NCBI GenBank assembly: GCA_031406795.1
Contig: JANOHV010000018.1
Coordinates: forward strand, 1 to 39,402
Source: DATDCY01 sp031406795 [NCBI: Candidatus Rokuibacteriota bacterium]
GTDB lineage: Bacteria > JAUVQV01
Length of the DNA stretch: 39,402 nt
Reading direction: 5' to 3'
Shown: positions 32,561-39,402 of the stretch, in pieces
Layout: every line of letters starts with the position of its first letter
Position numbering within the stretch: position 1 is the first letter of the stretch
Translations under genes and position numbers: made by a program
Notes under the pieces: generated by a model
Told to the model about the DNA's origin: nothing
Database searches by the model: none
The model's input: only the letters and a program-made list of their open reading frames with translations

Positions 32561-33889
32561 TTGAAAACCGTGGACCATCTTCTCCTCTTCGTCCGCTACC
32601 CCGTGCCCGGACAAGCCAAGACGCGGCTCATCCCGGCGCTCGGCCCCGAAGGCGCGGCGCGATTGCACCGGCGCCTGGCAGAGCACGCCGCCGGGGTCGC
32701 GCGCGCAGCCGGCGCCCAGGAAGATGTCAATGTCACGGTCTGCTTCACCGGGGCGGCGCGCCGGAACTTTCGCTCCTGGCTGGGGTGCGACCTCGCCTAC
32801 GCCGCCCAGCCGACCGGCGATCTGGGCGTTCGGCTGCGGCAAGCCTTCGCGGCCGCCTTTCGCGACCGGGCACAGCGGGTGGTGGCGATCGGCGCGGATG
32901 TCCCCGATCTGTCGGCAACCCTCCTGTGCCAGGCCTTTGCCGCCCTGCGCGAGCACGATGTCGTGCTCGGCCCCGCTGCCGATGGCGGGTACTACCTGAT
33001 CGGCATGAAGCGCAATCAGCCGGAACTCTTCGCGGGCATGGACTGGGGAACGGGACGTGTCCGCGCGCAGACCCGCGCCGCGATTTCCCGGCAGGGTCTG
33101 TCGGTCGCCGAATTGCCGCAGCGCAACGACGTGGATCGGCCCGAAGATACCATCGCGTTGCGCGCCGACGCCCGCTTCTCCGACGTCTGGACCGACCGGC
33201 CGCTGCTCTCGGTGGTCATCCCGACACTCGACGAGGCCGGCTCGCTCCCGGGGACGCTGGCGTGCGTGCGACGCGCCGCTGGCATTGAGATCATTCTCGC
33301 GGACGGCGGCAGCCGGGACGCGACCCGCGAGATCGCCGCGCGGGCCGGGGCGCGCGTTCTGGTCACCGCCGGCGGGCGCGCGGCCCAGCAGAACGCCGGG
33401 GCCGCCGTCGCCCGAGGCCGGCACCTGCTGTTTCTCCACGCCGACACGCTTCTGCCCGAGGGGTATGCGGATTTGATCCGCCGCGCGCTGGAGCGCCCCG
33501 CCACCGCAGCGGGCGCCTTTCGCTTCAGGACCGATGGCGTCGGCGCCGCCCTGCGCCTGGTCGAGTGGGTCGCCGGCTTTCGTTCCGACCTGTTTCAGCT
33601 GCCGTATGGCGATCAGTGCCTGTTCATGGAGAAGCGGGTGTTCGACGAACTCGGCGGCTTCGCGGCTCTGCCGATCATGGAGGATTACGAGCTGGTGCGC
33701 CGTCTGCGCCGTCGCGGTCCCGTGGTGACGCTGAGCGAACCCGCGATCACCTCCGCCCGGCGCTGGCAACGCCTGGGCGCGCTGCGCACCACCGGGCTGA
33801 ACTGGGCGATGATCGCCGGTTTTCACGCGGGGGTGCCGCCTGCGCGGCTGGCGAGACTCTACCGCCTCGCCCGCGCAAAGACGCCTTAA
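32561..33889 (+). CDS. two-domain glycosyltransferase fusion (TIGR04282-type + TIGR04283-type)
   Basis: 442 residues combining two families that are usually separate, both named as arsenosugar-biosynthesis glycosyltransferases. N-terminal nucleotidyl/glycosyltransferase-like domain (about 5-205): [54 protein letters not shown]-terminal family-2 glycosyltransferase (about 213-440): [77 protein letters not shown]. Start TTG 32561 has AAGGA 5 bases upstream; GTG 32570 is the alternative. Follows arsS on the same strand. The sugar donor and acceptor are unknown. Confidence 0.88.
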   Translation: MKTVDHLLLFVRYPVPGQAKTRLIPALGPEGAARLHRRLAEHAAGVARAAGAQEDVNVTVCFTGAARRNFRSWLGCDLAYAAQPTGDLGVRLRQAFAAAFRDRAQRVVAIGADVPDLSATLLCQAFAALREHDVVLGPAADGGYYLIGMKRNQPELFAGMDWGTGRVRAQTRAAISRQGLSVAELPQRNDVDRPEDTIALRADARFSDVWTDRPLLSVVIPTLDEAGSLPGTLACVRRAAGIEIILADGGSRDATREIAARAGARVLVTAGGRAAQQNAGAAVARGRHLLFLHADTLLPEGYADLIRRALERPATAAGAFRFRTDGVGAALRLVEWVAGFRSDLFQLPYGDQCLFMEKRVFDELGGFAALPIMEDYELVRRLRRRGPVVTLSEPAITSARRWQRLGALRTTGLNWAMIAGFHAGVPPARLARLYRLARAKTP

Positions 33890-35328
33890 GACGCCTTGAG
33901 CGCCGTCAACACCTCCTCGAGCATCTTCTTCGCGTCGCCGAAGAGCATCCGGGTGTTCTCCTTGTAGAAGAGCGGGTTGTCCACGCCCGCATAGCCCGAG
34001 GCCATCCCGCGCTTCATCACGATCGAGGTCTTCGCCTTCCAGACCTCGAGCACCGGCATCCCCGCGATCGGGCTCCCGGGATCCTCCTGAGCGGAGGGGT
34101 TGACGATGTCGTTGGCGCCGATCACCATCACAACGTCCGTTTCGGGGAAGTCCGCGTTGACCTCATCCATCTCGAAGACGATGTCGTACGGCACCTTGGC
34201 TTCCGCCAGCAGAACGTTCATGTGGCCGGGCATGCGACCCGCGACGGGGTGGATCGCGAAGCGGACGTCGACGCCCGCGTCGCGCAGCAGCCGGGTGATC
34301 TCGTTCACGACGTGCTGGGCCTGCGCCACCGCCATGCCGTACCCGGGGACGATGACGACGCGTCCTGCCTCGCGCAGCAGCTGGGCGGTCTCCGCGGCGG
34401 TGATCGGGTTGACCTCCCCGCCGGGGGTGCTTGGCGCGGCGGCCTTGCCGCCCGCCGAGCCGAAGCCGCCGGCGATCACGCTGAGGAAATGCCGGTTCAT
34501 CGCGCGACACATGATCGAGCTGAGGATCGCGCCGGAGGAGCCGACGAGCGCCCCGGTGACGATGAGCAGGTCGTTCGAGAGCATGAAACCCGTGGCGGCC
34601 GCGGTCCAGCCGGAGTAGCTGTTGAGCATCGAGACCACGACCGGCATGTCCGCCCCGCCGATCGCCAGCACCATGTGCAGCCCGAACGCCAGCGCGATGA
34701 GCGTCATCGCGCCCAGCGGCGGCAGGCCGGCCTCGATGGTCCCGGCGCCGACGAACCGCCAGCCGAGCACGACGGCGCCGACCAGCAGGGCAAGGTTGAG
34801 CCAGTGGCGCGCCGGCAGCAGCAGTGGCTTGCCGCCGATCCGACCGCCGAGCTTGCCGAACGCGACGACCGAGCCCGAGAAGGTCACCGCGCCGATCAGG
34901 ATGCCGAGGTAGGTCTCGACCAGGTGGATCGTCCGCTCCGCCCCGACGAGCTGAACACCGGGGTCGAGGTAGTTGGCGAAGCCGACGAGGACCGCCGCGA
35001 GCCCCACGAAGCTGTGCAGGATCGCGACGAGCTCCGGCATCTGGGTCATCTTCACCCGCACGGCCAGCAGCGCGCCGACGACGGTGCCGGCGAGCAGGGC
35101 GCCGGCCAGCAGCCCGAAGGGGGAGGCCAGGTCGCCGTGGGCGAGAACCGTCGTGAACAGGAGTCCGAGGATCGTCGCCCCGACCGCAATCGTCATCCCG
35201 ATCATCCCGTAGACGTTGCCGCGCCGTGAGGTCTCCGGGCTGCTCAGGCCGCCAAGGCTCATGATGAACAGCATCATGGCCGCGACATAGCCGGCCGTGA
35301 CCACGCCCTGCGCCATCGCCGCGCTCAT
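33886..35328 (-). CDS. pntB: NAD(P) transhydrogenase subunit beta
   Basis: Membrane subunit with the NADP(H)-binding domain of proton-translocating transhydrogenase, 480 residues. About eight or nine hydrophobic segments over residues 5-270, then a linker and NADP domain about 290-478 with [47 protein letters not shown] and [16 protein letters not shown] [15 protein letters not shown] 35328 has AAGGAG 8 bases upstream and lies 2 bases after the pntA stop. Its stop overlaps the stop of the convergent glycosyltransferase gene by 2 bases. Confidence 0.95.
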   Translation of the reverse strand: MSAAMAQGVVTAGYVAAMMLFIMSLGGLSSPETSRRGNVYGMIGMTIAVGATILGLLFTTVLAHGDLASPFGLLAGALLAGTVVGALLAVRVKMTQMPELVAILHSFVGLAAVLVGFANYLDPGVQLVGAERTIHLVETYLGILIGAVTFSGSVVAFGKLGGRIGGKPLLLPARHWLNLALLVGAVVLGWRFVGAGTIEAGLPPLGAMTLIALAFGLHMVLAIGGADMPVVVSMLNSYSGWTAAATGFMLSNDLLIVTGALVGSSGAILSSIMCRAMNRHFLSVIAGGFGSAGGKAAAPSTPGGEVNPITAAETAQLLREAGRVVIVPGYGMAVAQAQHVVNEITRLLRDAGVDVRFAIHPVAGRMPGHMNVLLAEAKVPYDIVFEMDEVNADFPETDVVMVIGANDIVNPSAQEDPGSPIAGMPVLEVWKAKTSIVMKRGMASGYAGVDNPLFYKENTRMLFGDAKKMLEEVLTALKAS

Positions 35329-35330
35329 CG

Positions 35331-36914
35331 TCAGCGCTCCTTCCGGAACATCGCGAGCATCCGCTGCGTCACCAGGAATCCGCCCGCGATGTTGATCGTC
35401 GCGATCAGCACCGCCAGGCCCGCAAGCAGGACGATGACACCGCGCGGGGAGGTCACCTGCAGCACCGCGCCGATCACGATGATGCCGCTGATGGCGTTGG
35501 TGACGCTCATCAGCGGCGTGTGCAGCGCCGGCGTGACATTCCAGACGACCATGTAGCCGACGAAGCAGGCCAGCGCGAAGACGGTGAGGTGCGCGAGGAA
35601 GGCCGGAGGGGCGACCAGCCCGAGGCCGAGCAGCACCAGCCCGCCGGCCCCCATCCCCAACGCGATCCGCAGCACCGGGTTCATCCCGGCCTTCGCCTTT
35701 GCCGGCACCTTCACCGCCTCTGCGGGGGGCGGGGCTGCGGTCGCGAGGCTCGCACCCGGGGCCGCGGAAACCTTCGCCAGCGGCGGGGGCCACGAAATCA
35801 CTCCATTCCTGACGACCGTCGTGCCGCGGATGACCTCGTCTTCCATGTTCACGACGAGAGTGCCATCCTTGGCCGGGCAGAGCTCCTCGAGCAGGTGGAG
35901 CAGGTTGGTTGCGTACATCGTGCTCGCTTGTCGCGCGAGACGGCTGGGCAGGTCGGTGTAGCCGATGATCGTGACCCCGTGGCGCACGACGACTTCGCCG
36001 GGTACCGTCAGCTCGCAGTTGCCTCCCTGCTCGGCCGCCAGGTCGACGATCACGCTTCCGCGTTTCATCGTCTTGACCATGCCGGCGGTGATCAGTCGCG
36101 GCGCGGGTCTGCCCGGGATCAGTGCCGTCGTGATGATGACGTCGACATCCATCGCCTGGCGCGCGAAGAGCTCCCACTGGGCGTTCTGGTACCCCTCACT
36201 CATCACCTTGGCGTAGCCGCCGGCCCCGCTGCCCTCCTCCTGGTACTTCACCTCGAGGAACTCCGCACCCAGGCTGCGGATCTGGTCGCCGACCTCGGGG
36301 CGGGAGTCGTTCGCACGCACGATCGCGCCGAGGCCCCCGGCGGTCCCGATCGCGGAGAGGCCCGCGACGCCGACGCCGATCACAAAGACTTTGGCAGGCG
36401 GGACCTTGCCGGCCGCGGTGATCTGCCCGGTGAAAAACCGCCCGAAGTGGTGGGCGGCCTCGATCACCGCCCGGTAGCCGGCGATGTTCGCCATCGAGCT
36501 GAGCGCGTCGAGCTTCTGGGCGCGGGAGATGCGCGGGACGCTGTCCATCGCGAGCACGGTGGCCTTCCTCGCGGCCAGCCGTTGCAGCAACTCCGGGTTC
36601 TGCGCGGGCCAGATGAAGCTGATCAGGCAGGCCCCCTCGCGCAGCCAGGCCGTCTCGTCGATCCCGAACTGCGGGTGCCGCTCCGGCGCGCGCACTTTCA
36701 GTACGATGTCGGCCGCGCCCCAGAGCGACCGCGCGTCGGGGACGATCTCGGCGCCGACGCCGCGGTAGGCTTCGTCCGAAAAATCCGCGGCGTCGCCCGC
36801 CCCCGACTCGATGGCGACCATGAAGCCGAGCTTGATCAGCTGCGCCGCCACGCCCGGTGAGGTCGCGACGCGCTTCTCCCCCGCGTGCACTTCCTTCGGA
36901 ATCCCGATCTTCAC
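35331..36914 (-). CDS. pntA: NAD(P) transhydrogenase subunit alpha (fused form)
   Basis: NAD(H)-binding subunit, 527 residues, with the dehydrogenase domain (about 1-385) and the C-terminal membrane part (about 425-520) in one chain as in E. coli PntA. Marks: [74 protein letters not shown], and the membrane segments from [20 protein letters not shown] on. A Pro/Ala/Lys-rich linker joins them. GTG 36914 has AAGGAGG 6 bases upstream. Links the NADH and NADPH pools using the proton gradient. Confidence 0.95.
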   Translation of the reverse strand: MKIGIPKEVHAGEKRVATSPGVAAQLIKLGFMVAIESGAGDAADFSDEAYRGVGAEIVPDARSLWGAADIVLKVRAPERHPQFGIDETAWLREGACLISFIWPAQNPELLQRLAARKATVLAMDSVPRISRAQKLDALSSMANIAGYRAVIEAAHHFGRFFTGQITAAGKVPPAKVFVIGVGVAGLSAIGTAGGLGAIVRANDSRPEVGDQIRSLGAEFLEVKYQEEGSGAGGYAKVMSEGYQNAQWELFARQAMDVDVIITTALIPGRPAPRLITAGMVKTMKRGSVIVDLAAEQGGNCELTVPGEVVVRHGVTIIGYTDLPSRLARQASTMYATNLLHLLEELCPAKDGTLVVNMEDEVIRGTTVVRNGVISWPPPLAKVSAAPGASLATAAPPPAEAVKVPAKAKAGMNPVLRIALGMGAGGLVLLGLGLVAPPAFLAHLTVFALACFVGYMVVWNVTPALHTPLMSVTNAISGIIVIGAVLQVTSPRGVIVLLAGLAVLIATINIAGGFLVTQRMLAMFRKER

Positions 36915-36977
36915 GCCCGTCCTCCTTGCCGCTGTGCCTTCGGTCGCAAAGGAATCTGAAACAACCGCAAAGCCATC

Positions 36978-37006
36978 AGTCTACAATATCTATGGAGATA
37001 TGTCAT
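36978..37006 (-). promoter_or_regulatory. promoter of pntAB with palindrome in the spacer
   Basis: Minus strand ATGACA (37006-37001; 5/6), 17 bases, TAGACT (36983-36978; 4/6). The spacer holds the perfect inverted repeat ATATCT-ATGG-AGATAT (36986-37001), positioned as an operator would be. Leader to the GTG about 55-60 bases. Confidence 0.5.
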
Positions 37007-37033
37007 GAGTCTAACGTCTGCCGTTGTTGAGTG

Positions 37034-37099
37034 GGCAGGCTGCTCAAAAAGGTCCAGGTGCAAGACGCGCGCCGCTCAGATGGGCTCTTTTCAGTGACC
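37034..37099. repeat. palindromic repeat R3a, internally deleted
   Basis: Left end GGCAGGCTGCTCAAAAAGGT and right end CAGATGGGCTCTTTTCAGTG match the two ends of R2, but the central ~60 bases with the GTAC hairpin are missing. It lies upstream of the pntA promoter. Confidence 0.7.
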
Positions 37100-37112
37100 T
37101 TGCACTTGCGGG

Positions 37113-37262
37113 GAGGCCGCTCAAAAGGGTCTGGATGCAAGGCGGGCGACGCTCCGGCGACTGAGGTGGGTTGGTGCCCACCGCAGGGTCTCCCCCCACT
37201 CGCTACACTCGCAGGGGGCAAGGTCCCCACCGCCGCAGGCAGGCCCTTTTCAGCGCCCGACT
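37113..37262. repeat. palindromic repeat R3b, diverged copy
   Basis: Begins GAGGCCGCTCAAAAGGGTCT (37113 on) and ends CAGGCCCTTTTCAGCGCCCG just before the stop of the formyltransferase gene. The centre has a different hairpin, GTGGG-TTGGT-GCCCAC, in place of the one in R1/R2. It is tandem to R3a and fills most of the 347-base gap 36915-37261. Confidence 0.65.
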
Positions 37263-38437
37263 CAATGGTGGAAGAGGCGGACGCCGGTGAAGACCATCGT
37301 CATCCCGTACTCGTTCGCGGCCTGGATCACGAGGTCGTCGCGCGTCGAGCCCCCCGGCTCGAGAACGAATTTGACCCCGGTGGCGGCGGCGCGGTCGATG
37401 CTGTCGCGGAACGGGAAGAACGCGTCGGAGCCGCACGTGACGCCGGTCAGGGCGCCGAGCCAGGCTCGCTTCTCGTCGGCTGTCAGCTGGCGCGGCTGGC
37501 TGGTGAAAATCTCGCCCCAGCCGGCCTTTTCATTCGGCGTGACGTCGTCGCGCAGAAACTGGTCGATGGCGTTGTCGCGCTCGGCGCGCTTGATCCCGGC
37601 CTTGAAGGGCAGGCCCAGGATGTGCGGATGCTGGCGCAGGCGCCAGAGGTCCGCCTTCTGGCCGGCGAGACGGACACAGTGCACGCGCGACTGCTGGCCC
37701 GCGCCCACGCCGATGGTCTGCCCATCGACGACGAAGCAGACCGAGTTGGACTGGGTGTACTTGAGCGTGATCCAGGCGATCGTCAGGTCGCGCCGCGCGG
37801 CGTCGGGAAGCTCGCGGGCGACCGTGACGATCCTGGTGAAGTCGGCCGGCGTGACAACGCGGTCGTGTCGGCGCTGCTCGAAGGTGATGCCGAAGACATC
37901 GCGGTTTTCGGGGGCCGCCGCCGGTTCGTACGCGGGATCGATCCGGACAACGGCGTACTTCCCCTGCTTCTTGTTGCGCAGGATCTCGAGAGCCTCCGGT
38001 TCATAGCCCGGGGCGATGACGCCGTCGGAGACCTCGCGCGCCAGAATGCGCGCGGTGGAAACGTCGACGACGTCCGAGAGCGCGACGAAGTCGCCAAACG
38101 AGCAGAGCCGGTCGGCGCCGCGGGCGCGGGCGTAGGCGCAGGCGAGCGGCGAGAGCTCCAGGTCGTCCACGAAGCAGGCTTTGCGCAACGTGTCGGAGAG
38201 CGGTACGGCAACCGCGGCGCCCGACGGGCTGACGTGCTTGAACGAGGTGGCGGCGGGCAGCCCGGTGGCCTGCCGTAGTTCGCGCACCAGCTGCCAGGCG
38301 TTCACGGCGTCGAGCAGATTGATGTACCCCGGCGAGCCGCCGAGGACCTCGATCGGCAGATCGGCGCCGCTCTTCATGAAGACGCGGGCCGGGGCCTGCT
38401 GGGGGTTGGTGCCGTAGCGAAGAGGCAGTTCCTTCAT
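37262..38437 (-). CDS. purH: stand-alone AICAR formyltransferase (PurH C-terminal domain only)
   Basis: Transfers a formyl group from 10-formyl-THF to AICAR, the ninth step of IMP synthesis. 391 residues against about 520 for bifunctional PurH. The protein starts directly at the transformylase domain (LRYGTNPQQAPARVF) and continues with SFKHVSPSGAAVA, SNSVCFVVDGQTIGVGAGQQSR, and a complete C-terminus GMTMVFTGVRLFHH. The N-terminal IMP cyclohydrolase (MGS-like) domain is absent and no separate copy is visible. ATG 38437 with AAAGGA upstream. 83 bases after the formate dehydrogenase gene on the same strand, an interesting pairing since both deal with one-carbon units. Confidence 0.92.
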   Translation of the reverse strand: MKELPLRYGTNPQQAPARVFMKSGADLPIEVLGGSPGYINLLDAVNAWQLVRELRQATGLPAATSFKHVSPSGAAVAVPLSDTLRKACFVDDLELSPLACAYARARGADRLCSFGDFVALSDVVDVSTARILAREVSDGVIAPGYEPEALEILRNKKQGKYAVVRIDPAYEPAAAPENRDVFGITFEQRRHDRVVTPADFTRIVTVARELPDAARRDLTIAWITLKYTQSNSVCFVVDGQTIGVGAGQQSRVHCVRLAGQKADLWRLRQHPHILGLPFKAGIKRAERDNAIDQFLRDDVTPNEKAGWGEIFTSQPRQLTADEKRAWLGALTGVTCGSDAFFPFRDSIDRAAATGVKFVLEPGGSTRDDLVIQAANEYGMTMVFTGVRLFHH

Positions 38438-38520
38438 GGTGACGGTCCTTTCAGCATGATCGCAGAGTCCGTTCCCCTCCCGGCGCGGTGCTGTTACGCC
38501 TGCCACCGGGCACCGCCTGG

Positions 38521-39402
38521 TCAGAGGCCCCGGGACACGCGCACCGCGCAGACCTTCAGCTCGGGAATCTTCGCCACCGGGTCGACGGCGCTGTTGGTCA
38601 GCAGGTTCGCCGCCGACTCCGCGTAGTGGAACGGCATGAAAACCACTCCCGGCTTGATCCCCGCGGTGATGAGCGCCGTGGTCGCGACGCTTCCGCGGCG
38701 GCTCCGCACCGTCACACTCTCGCCGTCGGCGATGCCGAGCGCCTCGGCGTCCTCGGGGTTGATCTCCAGCCAGCTGCGCGGCGCCAGGGCCTCGAGACCC
38801 GGCGAACGCCGCGTCATGGTCCCCGTGTGGTACTGCCAGAGCGAGCGGCCGGTCGTCAGCCGCAGCGGGTACGCCGCATCCGGTTCTTCGGCGGGCGGCC
38901 GGTACTCGATCGGGCTGAAGAGCCCCTTGCCGCGCGTGAACTCCTTCGTGTGCAGGATCGGCGTCCCGGGGTGATCCGGCGTCGGGCAGGGCCAGTGCAG
39001 GCCGCAGACCTCGAGCCGGTCGTAGGTGATGCTCGCGTAGCTCGGCGTCAGCGTGTGGATCTCGGCCATGATCTCGGCCGCCGAGCCATACAGCATTGGA
39101 TGGCCCATCGCGCCGCTGACGGCCGCGATGATCTCCCAATCGCCTTTCGCCTGCCCCGGCGGCTCAGTCGCGGCCCGCACGCGCTGCACTCGCCGCTCGG
39201 TGTTCGTGAAGGTGCCGTCCTTTTCGGCGAAGGAGGCGGCGGGGAGCACGACGTCGGCGAGGCGCGCCGTCTCGGTCAGGAAGATGTCCTGGACGACGAG
39301 AAAATCGAGCTTTTCGAGCGCGTGCTGCAGGTGCCCGATGTCCGGGTCGGAGACGAGCGGGTTCTCGCCCATCACGTAGAGCGCCTTCACGCTGCCCGCG
39401 AG
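38521..39402 (-). CDS. formate dehydrogenase alpha-subunit-like molybdopterin oxidoreductase, C-terminal part
   Basis: Partial gene; the 5' end lies beyond the window. The visible ~293 residues are the end of the molybdopterin domain (KALYVMGENPLVSDPD, ADVVLPAASFAEKDGTFTN, ERRVQRV) and the C-terminal dinucleotide-binding domain (LRLTTGRSLWQYHTGTMTRR, WLEINPEDAEALGIADGESV). This matches the FdhA/FdhF branch. The catalytic Cys or Sec lies upstream and cannot be seen. Assimilatory nitrate reductase-like relatives remain possible. Complete C-terminus, with TGA-type stop at 38521. Confidence 0.85.
   Translation of the reverse strand, partial: LAGSVKALYVMGENPLVSDPDIGHLQHALEKLDFLVVQDIFLTETARLADVVLPAASFAEKDGTFTNTERRVQRVRAATEPPGQAKGDWEIIAAVSGAMGHPMLYGSAAEIMAEIHTLTPSYASITYDRLEVCGLHWPCPTPDHPGTPILHTKEFTRGKGLFSPIEYRPPAEEPDAAYPLRLTTGRSLWQYHTGTMTRRSPGLEALAPRSWLEINPEDAEALGIADGESVTVRSRRGSVATTALITAGIKPGVVFMPFHYAESAANLLTNSAVDPVAKIPELKVCAVRVSRGL

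Noticed and set aside
1-39402. CRISPR array, tRNA, rRNA, riboswitch or insertion sequence
   Set aside because: No regularly spaced direct repeats, cloverleaf, conserved rRNA words, known riboswitch cores or transposase frames were recognised by reading.

Overview
The window is GC-rich DNA from what looks like a strictly anaerobic, diderm bacterium. Gene content supports this: heterodisulfide-reductase-type HdrCBA, a formate-dehydrogenase-type molybdoenzyme, an outer-membrane lipid transport (Mla) operon, and many Fe-S and radical SAM proteins. Desulfobacterota or a relative (Desulfuromonadia-like) is my best guess, from the Hdr set, the small Cys-rich proteins and a family of long palindromic intergenic repeats. 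That placement is inference only. No rRNA, tRNA, CRISPR array, insertion sequence or phage gene was seen.

Layout: (1) 1-4356, minus strand: hdrC-hdrB-hdrA. HdrA carries an internal GltD-like NAD(P)H/FAD module, and its 3' end is cut by a fold-back inverted repeat at the window edge. (2) 4669-7725, plus: a hybrid histidine kinase with a PhnD-like periplasmic sensor. (3) 7875-14566, minus: birA-bioB-bioF-bioG-bioC-bioD-bioA, a tightly overlapped biotin operon with a BirA-type operator upstream of birA. (4) 14658-16274: small Cys-rich proteins and a flavodoxin-fold reductase. (5) 16432-20461, minus: mlaE-mlaF-mlaD-mlaC-mlaA, where the MlaF ATPase is fused to a degenerate GGDEF-like domain. (6) 20700-22019, plus: ugd. 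(7) 22159-28468, minus: gnd-zwf-pgi-pgl plus a radical SAM protein. (8) 28727-33889, plus: VTT membrane protein, flavin disulfide reductase, carboxymuconolactone-decarboxylase-like protein, ArsS-type radical SAM protein and a two-domain glycosyltransferase, i.e. an arsenosugar-type cluster. (9) 33886-36914, minus: pntA-pntB transhydrogenase. (10) 37262-39402, minus: a stand-alone AICAR formyltransferase and the C-terminal part of a formate dehydrogenase alpha subunit.

How the parts connect: HdrABC, Fdh and PntAB all handle low-potential electrons or NAD(P)H, and the Zwf-Pgl-Gnd set makes reduced pyridine nucleotide. The biotin operon runs from BioC/BioG (pimeloyl-ACP priming and release) through BioF, BioA, BioD and BioB, with BirA as ligase and probable repressor.

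Most noteworthy signals: (a) arsS ends at a TGA exactly where its family has a conserved Cys, followed by six more codons and a 7-bp stem-loop at SECIS-like distance, so it is probably a selenoprotein; (b) MlaF has a C-terminal GGDEF-like domain with a dead active site (GLNKV) but an intact RxxD inhibitory-site motif, suggesting c-di-GMP control of lipid transport; (c) BioB lacks two of the four [2Fe-2S] ligands of the E. coli enzyme; (d) there are several copies of a ~128-bp palindromic repeat that abut or supply stop codons of neighbouring genes.
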